Below, in pieces: positions 51,012 through 59,953 of a stretch of 64,000 nucleotides of DNA (its first letter is position 1; each line of letters opens with the position of its first letter). The notes beneath the pieces were generated by a model, which saw nothing but the letters and a program-made list of their open reading frames with translations, searched no databases and was not told the DNA's origin. The DNA comes from Streptomyces sp. TG1A-60 (GTDB lineage Bacteria > Actinomycetota > Actinomycetes > Streptomycetales > Streptomycetaceae): contig NZ_CP147520.1 of assembly GCF_037201975.1 (NCBI RefSeq), positions 496,001-560,000 of the forward strand, in the 5' to 3' direction. The position numbers were made by a program, and so were the translations under genes.

Positions 51012-52028
51012 ATGAGTGTCGGCGAGGGCAATGAGGCGTACGGACGGAAGGCGTTCAAACGGTCCAAGAGCCACTTCACGGACCGGATCACCGCCGACGG
51101 CCGGGACGGGTGGCCCGTGGAGGCGGGCCGCTACCGGCTGGTCGTCAGCCGGGCATGCCCCTGGGCGAGCCGGGCGGTGGTCTCGCGGCGGCTGCTGGGC
51201 CTTGTGGACGCCCTGCCGATGGCCGTAGCCGACCCGATCCAGGACGACCGCAGCTGGCGGTTCACGCTGGACCCGGACGGCCGCGACCCCGTGCTCGGCA
51301 TCCGGTTCCTGAAGGAGGCGTACGACGCGCGGGAGAGCGACTACCCGGGCGGGGTCAGCGTCCCCGCGATCGTCGACGTGCCGAGCGGCCGACTGGTCAC
51401 CAACGACTACCAGCAGCTCACCCTCGACCTCGCCACCGAGTGGACGGACCTGCACCGCGAGGGCGCGCCCGACCTGTATCCGGCGGACCTGCGCGACGAG
51501 ATCGACGCGGTGATGGCGGAGGTCTACGAGAACGTCAACAACGGGGTGTACCGGGCGGGTTTCGCCACGAGCCAGGAGGAGTACGAGGAGGCCTGCGCCG
51601 GAGTGTTCCGGCGGCTGGAGGCGCTGTCGGAGCGGCTGGCGCGGCAGCGCTATCTCGTCGGGGACACGATCACCGAGGCGGACATCCGGCTCTTCACCAC
51701 GCTGGTGCGTTTCGACCCCGTCTACCACGGTCACTTCAAGTGCAACCGCTGGAAGTTGGCCGAGGACCCGGTGCTGTGGGCCTACGTCCGAGACCTCTTC
51801 CAGACCCCCGGCTTCGGTGACACCGTCGACTTCGACCACATCAAGCGCCACTACTACCAGGTGCACGCCGGCATCAACCCGACCGCCGTGGTGCCGCTGG
51901 GGCCCGATCTGGCCGGCTGGCTCGCGCCCCACGGCCGCGAGGATCTCGGCGGCAGCCCGTTCGGCGACGGGACGCCGCCGGGGCCGGTGCCCGCCGACGA
52001 GGTCGTAGCCCCGCGGGGCCGTCCCTGA
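51012..52028 (+). CDS. Glutathionyl-hydroquinone reductase (Xi-class GST)
   Basis: 338-aa ECM4/YqjG-type enzyme. The catalytic Cys lies in SRACPWASRAV, with WRFTLDPDGRDPVLG, YPGGVSVPAIVD and NNGVYRAGFATSQEEYEEACAGVF characteristic of the class. Reduces S-conjugated hydroquinones; actinomycetes use mycothiol instead of glutathione, so the thiol partner may differ. ATG 51012. Confidence 0.9.
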   Translation: MSVGEGNEAYGRKAFKRSKSHFTDRITADGRDGWPVEAGRYRLVVSRACPWASRAVVSRRLLGLVDALPMAVADPIQDDRSWRFTLDPDGRDPVLGIRFLKEAYDARESDYPGGVSVPAIVDVPSGRLVTNDYQQLTLDLATEWTDLHREGAPDLYPADLRDEIDAVMAEVYENVNNGVYRAGFATSQEEYEEACAGVFRRLEALSERLARQRYLVGDTITEADIRLFTTLVRFDPVYHGHFKCNRWKLAEDPVLWAYVRDLFQTPGFGDTVDFDHIKRHYYQVHAGINPTAVVPLGPDLAGWLAPHGREDLGGSPFGDGTPPGPVPADEVVAPRGRP

Positions 52029-52063
52029 GCCGGTCACATCACGACGCGAAGGAGGAAGACCAG

Positions 52064-52360
52064 ATGTCCAAGAAGAGCAAGCTCCCTCTCGCCTACCAGC
52101 CGCTCGGCTTCGCCCTCGGCTGGGCGGGCGGCGCGCTGGCCTCGCTGGCGTTCCGCAAGACATGGAAGGCGATCCGCCACGAGGACGACGCGCCCGACGC
52201 GCTGGACCGGGACCGGGGCTGGGGCGAGATCCTGCTCGCGGCGGCCGTCCAGGGCGCGATCTTCGCGGTCGTGCGCAGCGCGGTGGACCGCACGGGCGCG
52301 AAGGCCATCGAGCGGTCCACCGGGGTGTGGCCGGCCTCGGACAAGGGGGGCCGGGACTGA
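52064..52360 (+). CDS. DUF4235 membrane protein
   Basis: 98-aa small membrane protein: GFALGWAGGALASLAFRKTWKAIRHEDDAPDALD and EILLAAAVQGAIFAVVRSAVDRTGAKAIERSTGVWP; two hydrophobic segments. Function unknown. Strong RBS (GAAGGAGGAA); follows the glutathionyl-hydroquinone reductase by 35 bp and may be cotranscribed. Confidence 0.88.
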   Translation: MSKKSKLPLAYQPLGFALGWAGGALASLAFRKTWKAIRHEDDAPDALDRDRGWGEILLAAAVQGAIFAVVRSAVDRTGAKAIERSTGVWPASDKGGRD

Positions 52361-52626
52361 CGTACAGGCCGCATGGCGGCGGGGCCGGACATCGGTCCCG
52401 CCAGACGGCCGACGACCTCGCCGTCCCACAGCGCGGCCGGCAGCAGCCGGCCGGGGTTCCGCAACGCGGCCGTGAAGGTCTCGGTGCCGTGCAGGCGCGG
52501 CCAGTCCACGTTCAGGCCCGGGTCACGCTCCTGGCCGTCCTCGGCGAACAGCCGGGAGCTGGAGACGACGAACGCCGGCACGTCCGCGGCGCGGGCACGC
52601 CGCGCGATCGCCTCTTGCCCACCCAT
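52361..52626 (-). pseudogene. N-terminal fragment of a GNAT acetyltransferase
   Basis: ARRARAADVPAFVVSSSRLFAEDGQERDP, LRNPGRLLPAALWDGEVVGRLAGPMSGPAAMRPV matches the start of a GNAT-fold N-acetyltransferase. The acetyl-CoA-binding part (Q/R-x-x-G-x-G/A) is missing; the frame runs on into unrelated sequence opposite the DUF4235 gene. A relic. Confidence 0.65.
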
Positions 52627-52697
52627 TCATGGACGGGAACCTGACGGCGGGGTCCGACAGCCCACCCGTGGCGGCTCCCGGCACCCCGCGCATTTCC

Positions 52698-52732
52698 TGG
52701 ACAGACGTCCAGCTATAGTGGACAGCTGTCCA
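52698..52732. promoter_or_regulatory. Twin operators and promoter of the DUF1304-TetR operon
   Basis: Two 14-bp palindrome-like sites, TGGACAGACGTCCA (52698-52711) and TGGACAGCTGTCCA (52719-52732), are spaced 21 bp centre to centre and flank a -10 TATAGT (52714-52719). Their positions cover the promoter. The natural repressor is the TetR protein encoded second in the operon. Confidence 0.75.
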
Positions 52733-52774
52733 AGAAGTTCGGAAGCATCGAGAGAACTACGGAGTCTGGCGACC

Positions 52775-53137
52775 ATGGAGATCCTGGCGAACGTGCTGGT
52801 GGTGGCGGTGGCGGCACTGCACGTGTACATCCTGGTGATGGAGATGTTCCTGTGGCAGAAGAAGCCGGGGATGGGCTTCCACGGGTTCGACGCCGAGATG
52901 GCGCAGCGGACCGCCCCGATGGCCGCCAACCAGGGGCTCTACAACGGCTTCCTCGCGGCCGGACTCGTGTGGGGCCTGATCGCCGGTGACCCGACCGGCT
53001 ACCGCGTCCAGATCTTCTTCCTCGCCTGCGTGATCGTCGCGGGCGTGTACGGCGCCGTCACAGCCAACCGCCGCATCCTCGTCGCCCAGGCGCTCCCCGG
53101 CGCACTCGCCCTGGCCGCCGTCCTCGTCGCCGGATGA
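52775..53137 (+). CDS. DUF1304 membrane protein
   Basis: 120-aa protein, four helices: LANVLVVAVAALHVYILVMEMFLWQ, the family signature GMGFHGFDAEMAQRTAPMAANQGLYNGFLAAGLVWG, and two further helices. Function unknown. ATG 52775 lies 43 bp after the second operator. Its stop overlaps the TetR start (ATGA). Confidence 0.9.
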   Translation: MEILANVLVVAVAALHVYILVMEMFLWQKKPGMGFHGFDAEMAQRTAPMAANQGLYNGFLAAGLVWGLIAGDPTGYRVQIFFLACVIVAGVYGAVTANRRILVAQALPGALALAAVLVAG

Positions 53138-53688
53138 CCCCGGAGGACCCCCGGGCTTCCCGTACCCGGGCCAAGCTGCGGGAAGCCCTCCTCGACGAGT
53201 GCGCCCGGCATCCGCTGCACGAGGTCAGCGTGGCCGCGCTGGTCCGCCGGGCGGGGGTCGGCCGGGCCACGTTCTATGTGCACTACCCGGACCTGGAGTC
53301 CCTCGCCGTCGACGCCTGCGCCGATGTCGTACGGGAGGCCGTGGAGGCCCTGCACGCCTGGCGCGGGCGCCCCGACCCGGTGCGGGCGCCGGCGGCGCTG
53401 CCGGAGTTCTTCGCGGGCCTCGCCCCGCACACGGCCCTGTACCGGGCGCTGCTGGCGCCCGGTGGCGGCGGACCGCTGGGCCGGGTCCTGCACCGGGATC
53501 TACGGGCCTACAGCCTCCGCGAACGCGAGCTCGCGGAGGCCGCGGACGCCCCGCTGGTGGCCTCCGCGGTGGCGGCCACCTTCGCGGGGGTCCTCGCCGA
53601 CTGGCTGCACGGCCTCCTCGACGGCACCCCGCAGGAGATCGCCGACCAGGCGTGGCAGTTGCTGGTCGCGCTGCACCGCAGCCGGTGA
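53134..53688 (+). CDS. TetR-family repressor
   Basis: 184-aa regulator: RTRAKLREALLDECARHPLHEVSVAALVRRAGVGRATFYVHYPDLESLAVDA is a full TetR helix-turn-helix. The C-terminal ligand-binding part is all-helical. Coupled to DUF1304 (ATGA). Predicted to bind the twin TGGACA...TGTCCA sites and so repress its own operon; ligand unknown. Confidence 0.88.
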   Translation: MTPEDPRASRTRAKLREALLDECARHPLHEVSVAALVRRAGVGRATFYVHYPDLESLAVDACADVVREAVEALHAWRGRPDPVRAPAALPEFFAGLAPHTALYRALLAPGGGGPLGRVLHRDLRAYSLRERELAEAADAPLVASAVAATFAGVLADWLHGLLDGTPQEIADQAWQLLVALHRSR

Positions 53689-54109
53689 GCACGCACCGCC
53701 CGCGGAAGCCGGCCAGAGCTCCCCGGCAGGCCCCTGCCGTCGGCCACGGCGGCCCACGCCTCGACGCCCTCGTCGGTGCGGACCAGGCCTTCGACAGGTC
53801 GTCCGGGACGAGCTTCAGCGTCCGGTCCTCGTAGCGGTACCGGGTCGCATGCCTTCGGGGGCATACGGATGTCGGCGTCGTAGGCGGAGACGAGCATCCC
53901 GTCGGGCAGGACGCCCGCGGGGTGACACCGGAAGTGGGCCGACTGCCGGTCGAGTGCTCCGCGCCCACGGAGCTCTCACCGTGGCGGTCGCCGGGCGGCG
54001 CCGTCCGTCCAGTTCTCGGTCTCCCCGGACTCGGTGCGGCGCGCCGGGAGTCCCACGGGGCGGTACACCTGGTGCGGCATGCGACGCCGGAGGCGTCCAT
54101 GACGTTCGA
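53689..54109. other. Probably decayed coding DNA, no intact gene
   Basis: About 420 bp. On the - strand, protein-like stretches (GMLVSAYDADIRMPP, RYRYEDRTLKLVPDDLSKAW, VEGLVRTDEGVEAWAAVADG) fall in two frames and look like one frameshifted gene, but I do not recognise the family. Confidence 0.35.
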
Positions 54110-54152
54110 CGGCCCTGTGGGTGACCTGCACGGCAGGTCACCCACAGGGCCG
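54110..54152 (-). terminator. Terminator of the adh-aldh operon
   Basis: A 19-bp perfect stem, CGGCCCTGTGGGTGACCTG against its complement, with a 5-nt loop lies 41 bp past the alcohol dehydrogenase stop. Confidence 0.8.
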
Positions 54153-54193
54153 GGGTCACGCGGGGAGGACGTGACCCGGAGGGAGAAGGCCTC

Positions 54194-55303
54194 TCAGAAC
54201 GTCAGCACGGGCTTGATGCTCTTGCCGCCGCTCATGTCCGCCACCGCCTGGTCGATGTCCTCGAACCTGTAGCGCCTGATCAGACGCTCCAGCGGGAGCT
54301 TGCCGTCCTTGACCAGCTGGACGAGGACCGGGATGGCGGTCTGGATCTCGTTGTCGCCGAGGGTGAGACCCACGATCCGCTTGCCGGAGAGCAGGCCGTT
54401 GACCTCCAGGGAGACCTCGGTGCCGAACGGCGGGGCGCCCACGATGACAAGGGTGCCGCGCGCGGCGAGGGAGTCGACGCCCTTGCGCAGGACGAAGACG
54501 CTGCCGGTGGTCTCGACGACTCCGTCGGCGCCCTGACCGCCGGTGATCTCCATGACGGCCTCGGTGATGTCGGCGACGTCGCTCGCGTTCACCGTGTGTG
54601 TGGCGCCCAGCTGCCTGGCCAGCTCCAGCCGTTCGCCGACCTTGTCGACGGCGATGATCGTGGTCGCCGGCGTGAGGGCAGCCGCCATCACCGCGGAGAG
54701 GCCGACGGCCCCGGCACCGAGGACGAGGAGCGCGCTGCCGGCGCGGGGCTCCAGGACGTTCCAGACGGCGCCGACGCCGGTCTGTACGCCGCAGCCCAGC
54801 GGGGCGATGGAGTCCAGCGGCACATCGGGGTCGACCTTGACGAGGCTGCGCTCGTCGACCACGGCCCGCTCGGCGAACGAGGACTGGCCGAAGAAGTGGC
54901 CGCCGAGCGCCTCGCCGTCGCGGGTGATGGTGCTGGTGCCGTCGGCGCGGCTGCCGCCGATCAGGTTCAGCGGGAGCCAGCTGGCGCAGTACGCCGGATG
55001 CCCGTCACGGCAGTTGCGGCAGTCGCCGCAGGAGGTGAAGGAGAGCAGGACGTGGTCGCCCGGCCCGACGGAGGTGACGCCCGGGCCGACCGCCTCGACG
55101 ACACCGGCGCCCTCGTGGCCCAGGACCCCGGGGAGCGGGAAGGGCAGCGCGCCGCCGGCGACGGTCAGGTCGGTGTGGCAGAGCCCTGCGGCGACCATGC
55201 GGACCAGCGCCTCGCCGGGGCCCGGCTGGTCGAGGACGACCTCGGAGAGGGTGAAGGGAGCGCCCCCGGACTCGACCACGGCGGCACGTGTGGTGGTGGA
55301 CAT
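54194..55303 (-). CDS. Zinc-dependent NAD(P) alcohol dehydrogenase
   Basis: 369-aa MDR dehydrogenase, most like aryl-/benzyl-alcohol type enzymes: AAGLCHTDLTVAGG (catalytic-Zn Cys), GVLGHEGAGVV, structural-Zn Cys cluster CGDCRNCRDGHPAYC, Rossmann VLGAGAVGLSAVMAA. The ATG at 55303 is chosen since AAGGAG is 9 nt upstream; ATG 55309 is only 3 nt away. 73 bp downstream of the aldehyde dehydrogenase; both probably run the same alcohol-aldehyde-acid path. Confidence 0.9.
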   Translation of the reverse strand: MSTTTRAAVVESGGAPFTLSEVVLDQPGPGEALVRMVAAGLCHTDLTVAGGALPFPLPGVLGHEGAGVVEAVGPGVTSVGPGDHVLLSFTSCGDCRNCRDGHPAYCASWLPLNLIGGSRADGTSTITRDGEALGGHFFGQSSFAERAVVDERSLVKVDPDVPLDSIAPLGCGVQTGVGAVWNVLEPRAGSALLVLGAGAVGLSAVMAAALTPATTIIAVDKVGERLELARQLGATHTVNASDVADITEAVMEITGGQGADGVVETTGSVFVLRKGVDSLAARGTLVIVGAPPFGTEVSLEVNGLLSGKRIVGLTLGDNEIQTAIPVLVQLVKDGKLPLERLIRRYRFEDIDQAVADMSGGKSIKPVLTF

Positions 55304-55376
55304 TCTCATGTACTCCTTGTTCGTTCGTGAGCCGCCGGAGCGCTCCCGCGGCTCACCGGTGTTCCCGGGGGTGCGC

Positions 55377-56834
55377 TCAGTCGAGCGAGACGACGACGGA
55401 CTTGACCTTGGTGTAGGACTCCAGGGCCTCGGGGCCGTACTCCCGGCCGAAACCGGAGGCCTTCACACCGCCGAAGGGCACGGCGGGGTCGAGCATCGGC
55501 CAGTCGTTGACCCAGACGATGCCCGCCTGGAGCCGGTCGGCGACGCGGTGCGCACGGGTCAGGCTGGTGGTCTGGATGCCCGAGGCCAGGCCGTACGGCG
55601 TGGAGTTGGCCAGCTCGACGGCCTCGTCCTCGGAGTCGAAGGGCTGCACGGTGAGGACCGGCCCGAAGACCTCCTCCTGGACGACCCGGGAGTCGTTGGC
55701 GAGGTCGGCGATGACGGTGGGCTTGTAGTAGTAGCCGCCGTTCAGGTCGAGGCGCTCGCCGCCGCAGACGATGCGGCCGCCCTCCTTACGGGCCAGCTCG
55801 ACGTATTCCTCGACCTTCTTCAGGTGCCGCTCGCCCACCATCGGGCCGATGACGGTCTCGGGCTGCCGGGGGTCGCCGATGGGCACGCCGGGCACGGCGT
55901 CGGCGAGGATGCCGACCACCGTGTCGTACACCGAGCGGGCGACCAGCAGGCGGGGGCCGCCCATGCAGAACTGGCCGGTGTTGAAGACGAAGCCCTTGAT
56001 GACGGCGCCGATGGCCTTCTCGATGTCGGCGTCCTCGAAGACGAGATGGGCCGCGTTGCCGCCGAGTTCCATGGTGACCTGCTTCAAGCCCTCACCGGCG
56101 ACGCTCGCCGCGTGCCGGCCGGTCGCGGTGGAGCCGGTGAAGGCGATCTTGTCGACGCCGGGGTTGCGCAGCAGCGCCTCGCCGACGACCGGGCCCGCGC
56201 CGGTGACGACGTTGTAGACGCCGTCCGGGACTCCGGCCTCCTTGAGGAGGTTCGCCATGTAGAGGGCGCTGAGCGGGGTCTCCTCGGCGGGCTTGTGGAC
56301 GACCGTGTTGCCGGCCGCGAGCGCGGGGGCGATCTTGGTGCCGGCCAGGATCAGCGGGAAGTTGAACGGGGTGATCGCGCCGACCACGCCGATCGGGTCG
56401 CGCTTGGTGTAGGCGAGGCGGTTGTTCGGGACGTCGCGGGCGGAGCCGTCCAGGGACCAGGCGAGGGAGGCGTAGTACTCGTAGTCGTTGGCCGCGTTCG
56501 TGACGTCCACGGCGTGGGCCAGCGTGATGGGCTTGCCGACGTCACGGCTCTCCAGGGCCGCGATGTCGTCGGCGTTCTCCCGGATCAGCTGGGCGACCCG
56601 GTTCAGGATCCGGCCGCGCTCCCGGCCGCTCAGCCCGGACCAGGCGCCGTTGTCGAACGCCTCGCGCGCGGCGCGCACGGCGGCGTCGACGTCGGCGGCC
56701 CCCGCCTCCGCGACGGTGGTGACCACCTGGCCCGTCGACGGGTCGATCACATCGGCGCGTGCCCCGTCCATCGCCTCAAGCCACTGTCCACCGATGAACA
56801 GCCGCCCGGGCTCGCTCTCGAAGGTGGTCGTCAT
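55377..56834 (-). CDS. Aldehyde dehydrogenase
   Basis: 485-aa NAD(P)-dependent enzyme. Typical motifs: [54 protein letters not shown] (catalytic Glu), NTGQFCMGG (catalytic Cys), [17 protein letters not shown] 56834 after GAGGAG. Divergent from a MarR gene across two operators; it oxidises the aldehyde that the adjacent alcohol dehydrogenase makes. Confidence 0.92.
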   Translation of the reverse strand: MTTTFESEPGRLFIGGQWLEAMDGARADVIDPSTGQVVTTVAEAGAADVDAAVRAAREAFDNGAWSGLSGRERGRILNRVAQLIRENADDIAALESRDVGKPITLAHAVDVTNAANDYEYYASLAWSLDGSARDVPNNRLAYTKRDPIGVVGAITPFNFPLILAGTKIAPALAAGNTVVHKPAEETPLSALYMANLLKEAGVPDGVYNVVTGAGPVVGEALLRNPGVDKIAFTGSTATGRHAASVAGEGLKQVTMELGGNAAHLVFEDADIEKAIGAVIKGFVFNTGQFCMGGPRLLVARSVYDTVVGILADAVPGVPIGDPRQPETVIGPMVGERHLKKVEEYVELARKEGGRIVCGGERLDLNGGYYYKPTVIADLANDSRVVQEEVFGPVLTVQPFDSEDEAVELANSTPYGLASGIQTTSLTRAHRVADRLQAGIVWVNDWPMLDPAVPFGGVKASGFGREYGPEALESYTKVKSVVVSLD

Positions 56835-56872
56835 TGCCCACTCCTCAGCCTTGATTGCCAAAACTTCAATCA

Positions 56873-56919
56873 ACAGGATTCTTGTTTGTCCGCAGTGTCA
56901 TTACACACAGGTTTCCTGT
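56873..56919. promoter_or_regulatory. Two 13-bp operators between aldh and marR
   Basis: ACAGG-ATT-CTTGT (56873-56885) and ACAGG-TTT-CCTGT (56907-56919), the second a perfect palindrome. They lie 34 bp apart (about three helical turns) between the divergent aldehyde dehydrogenase and MarR starts. A predicted -10 (TACGCT, 56929-56934) immediately precedes the MarR ATG, suggesting a leaderless message. Confidence 0.72.
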
Positions 56920-56939
56920 CAATGCCTTACGCTGACCCC

Positions 56940-57368
56940 ATGGTCGGCACCAAGGCACCACCCTCCCTCCTCTACATGGTCAAGCAGGTCGAACTCGTTG
57001 TCCGCTCGCGCCTCGACGAACTGGTGAGACCGGCCGGGATCACGGCCCTGCAGTACACGTCCCTGACCGTCCTGGAGCGGCACGACGGGCTCTCGGCCGC
57101 CCAGCTCGCCCGCGACTCCTTCGTCACGGCCCAGTCCATCGCGGATCTCGTACGCAGTCTCGAGAACCGGGGGCTCGTCCGCCGGGAGCGCAATCCGCGC
57201 AACCGGCGTGAGCTGATGATCCTGCTCACCGACGAAGGGCGCGAGCTACTCGCCCACTACGCCCAGCAGGTGCGTGACCTGGAGGAACGCATGATCCGCG
57301 ACCTCACCGCGCACCAGACCGACCAGTTCCGGCAGGCACTGTCGAAGGCGTGGCACGCGCTGTCGTAG
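56940..57368 (+). CDS. MarR-family regulator of the aldh-adh operon
   Basis: 142-aa winged helix: LLYMVKQVELVVRSRLDELVRPAGITALQYTSLTVLERHDGLSAAQLARDSFVTAQSIADLVRSLENRGLVRR, NRRELMILLTDEGREL. The ATG at 56940 lacks a Shine-Dalgarno and lies 6 nt after a -10-like TACGCT, so it is probably leaderless; ATG 56922 is an alternative. Likely senses aldehyde, alcohol or aromatic acid and controls the divergent operon (inference). Confidence 0.87.
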   Translation: MVGTKAPPSLLYMVKQVELVVRSRLDELVRPAGITALQYTSLTVLERHDGLSAAQLARDSFVTAQSIADLVRSLENRGLVRRERNPRNRRELMILLTDEGRELLAHYAQQVRDLEERMIRDLTAHQTDQFRQALSKAWHALS

Positions 57369-57514
57369 GCGCCCTGGCGTAAGACTCCGGACGGATTGCC
57401 GGAGAAATCGAAGACATATGTCAATCGAGCATGCTGAAATTCACCCTGACGTGGTAACTCGCAGGGCGGGGACGGGTTTTGCTCTCACACAGGCCGGCTG
57501 GAGGCGATGCCGTC

Positions 57515-57898
57515 GTGTCGCACGACCCCGCACCGCCCGCGACCGAGTACCTGCGTGTCCACACGGACCGAGGCCGCACCGTGCTCGAACTGCGCGGCGA
57601 GATCGACATCGCGGCGGCCGTGGAGATCATTCCCCACCTCGACGTGGCGACGGGCCGCCCCGGCGCCCGGATCGTGGTCGATCTGCGGCACGTCGAGTTC
57701 TTCGACTGCTCCGGACTGCGGCTGCTGTACCGGGCCCGGCAACGCGTGCTCGACCGCGACGGCGAACTGCGCCTCGTCTGCACCCACCCGCTCACCCTGC
57801 GCGTCCTGAAGGCCACGGGCCTGGCCCGGCTGCTGCCACCGGCCCCGTCGCTGGACGCCGCCCCGGAAAAGCCCGGGGTCACGTCCGGCACGTCATGA
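57515..57898 (+). CDS. STAS-domain anti-anti-sigma factor
   Basis: 127-aa SpoIIAA/RsbV-like protein: LELRGEIDIAAAVEIIPHL, ARIVVDLRHVEFFDCSGLRLLYRARQRV; DCSG carries the phosphorylatable Ser. GTG 57515 with GGAGG 10 nt upstream. Part of partner-switching control of sigma factors; partner kinases are not nearby. Confidence 0.9.
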   Translation: MSHDPAPPATEYLRVHTDRGRTVLELRGEIDIAAAVEIIPHLDVATGRPGARIVVDLRHVEFFDCSGLRLLYRARQRVLDRDGELRLVCTHPLTLRVLKATGLARLLPPAPSLDAAPEKPGVTSGTS

Positions 57899-57940
57899 CC
57901 CGTCACGGAAGCCCGTCACGGGTGGACGGCCGTTCGGCCA

Positions 57941-58891
57941 TCAGCTCGACGGCGCGTCGAACAGGGCGCTGACGGACTCGCCGTTGTGGATGCGGCGCAC
58001 CGCCTCGGCGAGCGCGGGCGCGATGGAGAGCACCTTCAGCTTCTCGGTGCGCTCCTCGACCGGGACCGGCACCGTGTTGGTGCAGACGATCTCCAGTACG
58101 TCGGGCTGTTCGCCCAGCCGCTTCAGGGCGCCCGCCGCGAACAGTCCGTGGGTGCACGCCACCCGGATCGAACGCGGCCCCAACTCGCGTAGCCGCTCCA
58201 GGAGTTCCAGGACGGTGCTGCCCTTGGCGATCTCGTCGTCGAGGACGATGACGTCCCGCCCTGCGACCTCGCCGATCACCGAGCTGATGCTCACCCGGTC
58301 GTCCGCGAAGCGCTGCTTGGCGCCTGCGGCGACCTGCGCGCCGATCAACCGCGCGAACGCCGCCGCCTCCTTGGCGTTGCCCAGGTCGGGCGAGACGACC
58401 GTCGTACGGGAGAGGTCGTACTGCCGGAAGTGGACGGCCAGTTCGCGCAGTGCGTGCAGATGGTCGACCGGCACCGAGAAGAAGCCGTGCACCTGGGGCG
58501 AGTGCAGCGTCATCGCGAGCACGCGACCGGCTCCGGCCGCCACCATCAGATCGGCGACGAGCCGGCCGCCGATGGAGATGCGCGGCGCGTCCTTCTTGTC
58601 GGAGCGGGCGTACGCGTAGTGCGGCATGACCACGGTGATCCGGCCCGCGGAGGCGCCGCGCGCCGCGTCGCACATCAGCAGCAGCTCGACCAGGTGCTCC
58701 TGCACGGGCGCGACCAGCGGCTGGACCAGGAACACGTCCCGTTCCCGGCAGTTGGCCTGGAGCTGCACCTCCAGACAGTCGTTGGCGAACCGGCTCACCC
58801 TTGACGGGCTCAGCGGCACACCCAGGTGCGCACAGACCTCGTTCGCCAGTTCGGGATGGGCGCTGCCGGTGAAAACGGCGATGTCACGCAC
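57941..58891 (-). CDS. Ribose-phosphate pyrophosphokinase (PRPP synthetase) paralogue
   Basis: 316-aa enzyme: DIAVFTGSAHPELANEVCAHLGVPL, the YARSDKKDAPRISIGGRLVADLMVAAG flexible-loop region, and VIVLDDEIAKGSTVLE, the PRPP-binding loop (canonical form ends DTGGT). Makes PRPP from ribose-5-phosphate and ATP. GTG 58891, GAGGAG 7 nt upstream. The altered loop suggests a specialised paralogue rather than the housekeeping Prs. Confidence 0.85.
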   Translation of the reverse strand: MRDIAVFTGSAHPELANEVCAHLGVPLSPSRVSRFANDCLEVQLQANCRERDVFLVQPLVAPVQEHLVELLLMCDAARGASAGRITVVMPHYAYARSDKKDAPRISIGGRLVADLMVAAGAGRVLAMTLHSPQVHGFFSVPVDHLHALRELAVHFRQYDLSRTTVVSPDLGNAKEAAAFARLIGAQVAAGAKQRFADDRVSISSVIGEVAGRDVIVLDDEIAKGSTVLELLERLRELGPRSIRVACTHGLFAAGALKRLGEQPDVLEIVCTNTVPVPVEERTEKLKVLSIAPALAEAVRRIHNGESVSALFDAPSS

Positions 58892-59086
58892 GGGGGCTCC
58901 TCGTATGAACATGATCATTACGGGTTGCGCGGCTCATGCTACTGGCCTCCCGGCATACGCCTCTTCGCTACAGCGGCCCGGACGGCCCGCACCCCTGGTC
59001 TACGGCGAAGTACGGACTATCCCCGACTCGGCGTTCCCCCGCAGCCTTTGAGGGCATTCGTTGAAAGAGGAAGGAGGACCGTCGAC

Positions 59087-59743
59087 ATGACGACGTCCAT
59101 CAAGCGCACGCGTGTGCCCGGCTGGGCCAAGCTGCTCATCGCCGTGATCACCCTCATCGTGGTGCTGCTGGCCGCGTTGCGGCTGCTGGTCTTCGGGGGC
59201 CTGAACGACGTGTTCGGCACCGAGGAGCACGACCGCTCGGGGCCCACACTCCTGAAGTCCATCCAGGACATGAGCCGTTACGACGCCGCCACGGGCAACT
59301 TCCAGGTGGTCGTCGATCTGGAGAAGGACGCCAAGTACCTGCCGGACACGATCCGCGGCACCCGCACGCTGTACGTCGGCGCGGGGACCGTCGACGCCTA
59401 TGTCGACCTGGGCAAGGTCGGCGAGAACGACGTGAAGGTCAACGACGACCGCACGTCGGCCACCATCAGCCTCCCGCACGCCCGGCTCGGCGAGCCGGCC
59501 CTCGACACCGAGCACTCCTACGCCGTCTCCAAGCAGCGCGGTCTCCTGGACCGCCTGGGCGATCTCTTCTCCGACAACCCCAACGGCGAACAGGCCGTGC
59601 AGCGCCTCGCCGTCAAGCACATCGGCGAGGCCGCGAAGGAGAGCAGGCTCACGGACCGCGCCGAGTCCAACACCACCGACATGCTCGAAGGGCTGCTGGG
59701 GTCCCTCGGCTTCAAGGAGGTGAAGGTGACGTACGGGTCCTGA
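59087..59743 (+). CDS. DUF4230 membrane-anchored protein
   Basis: 218-aa protein with one N-terminal helix (AKLLIAVITLIVVLLAALRLLVFGG) and an extracytoplasmic domain (LLKSIQDMSRYDAATGNFQVVVDLEKDAKYLPDTIRG). Function unknown. ATG 59087 after AAGGAGGA. Confidence 0.85.
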   Translation: MTTSIKRTRVPGWAKLLIAVITLIVVLLAALRLLVFGGLNDVFGTEEHDRSGPTLLKSIQDMSRYDAATGNFQVVVDLEKDAKYLPDTIRGTRTLYVGAGTVDAYVDLGKVGENDVKVNDDRTSATISLPHARLGEPALDTEHSYAVSKQRGLLDRLGDLFSDNPNGEQAVQRLAVKHIGEAAKESRLTDRAESNTTDMLEGLLGSLGFKEVKVTYGS

Positions 59744-59953
59744 CGGGCCTCCGCGCGTCTGCCGCCCCATGGTCTCGACCGGGGCGGCGCCCCTCGAACG
59801 GGAGCGGGCCCTGCCGGTCTCAGCCCGGAGTGTTCGGAGCGGGCGCGGGGACCGGTGGCGCACGTCGGGCGAGATCTCGCGCGGCCGGGAGTCATGGGCC
59901 GCTTCGGGGGTAACCACCTTGAGACAAAGGGAAGTTGAAACTGGGAGGGTTGC

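Noticed and set aside
54543..57368. Apparent 941-aa + strand protein ending in a MarR domain
   Set aside because: Most of it is antisense to the alcohol and aldehyde dehydrogenases. Only the last 142 codons, from ATG 56940, form the real MarR gene.
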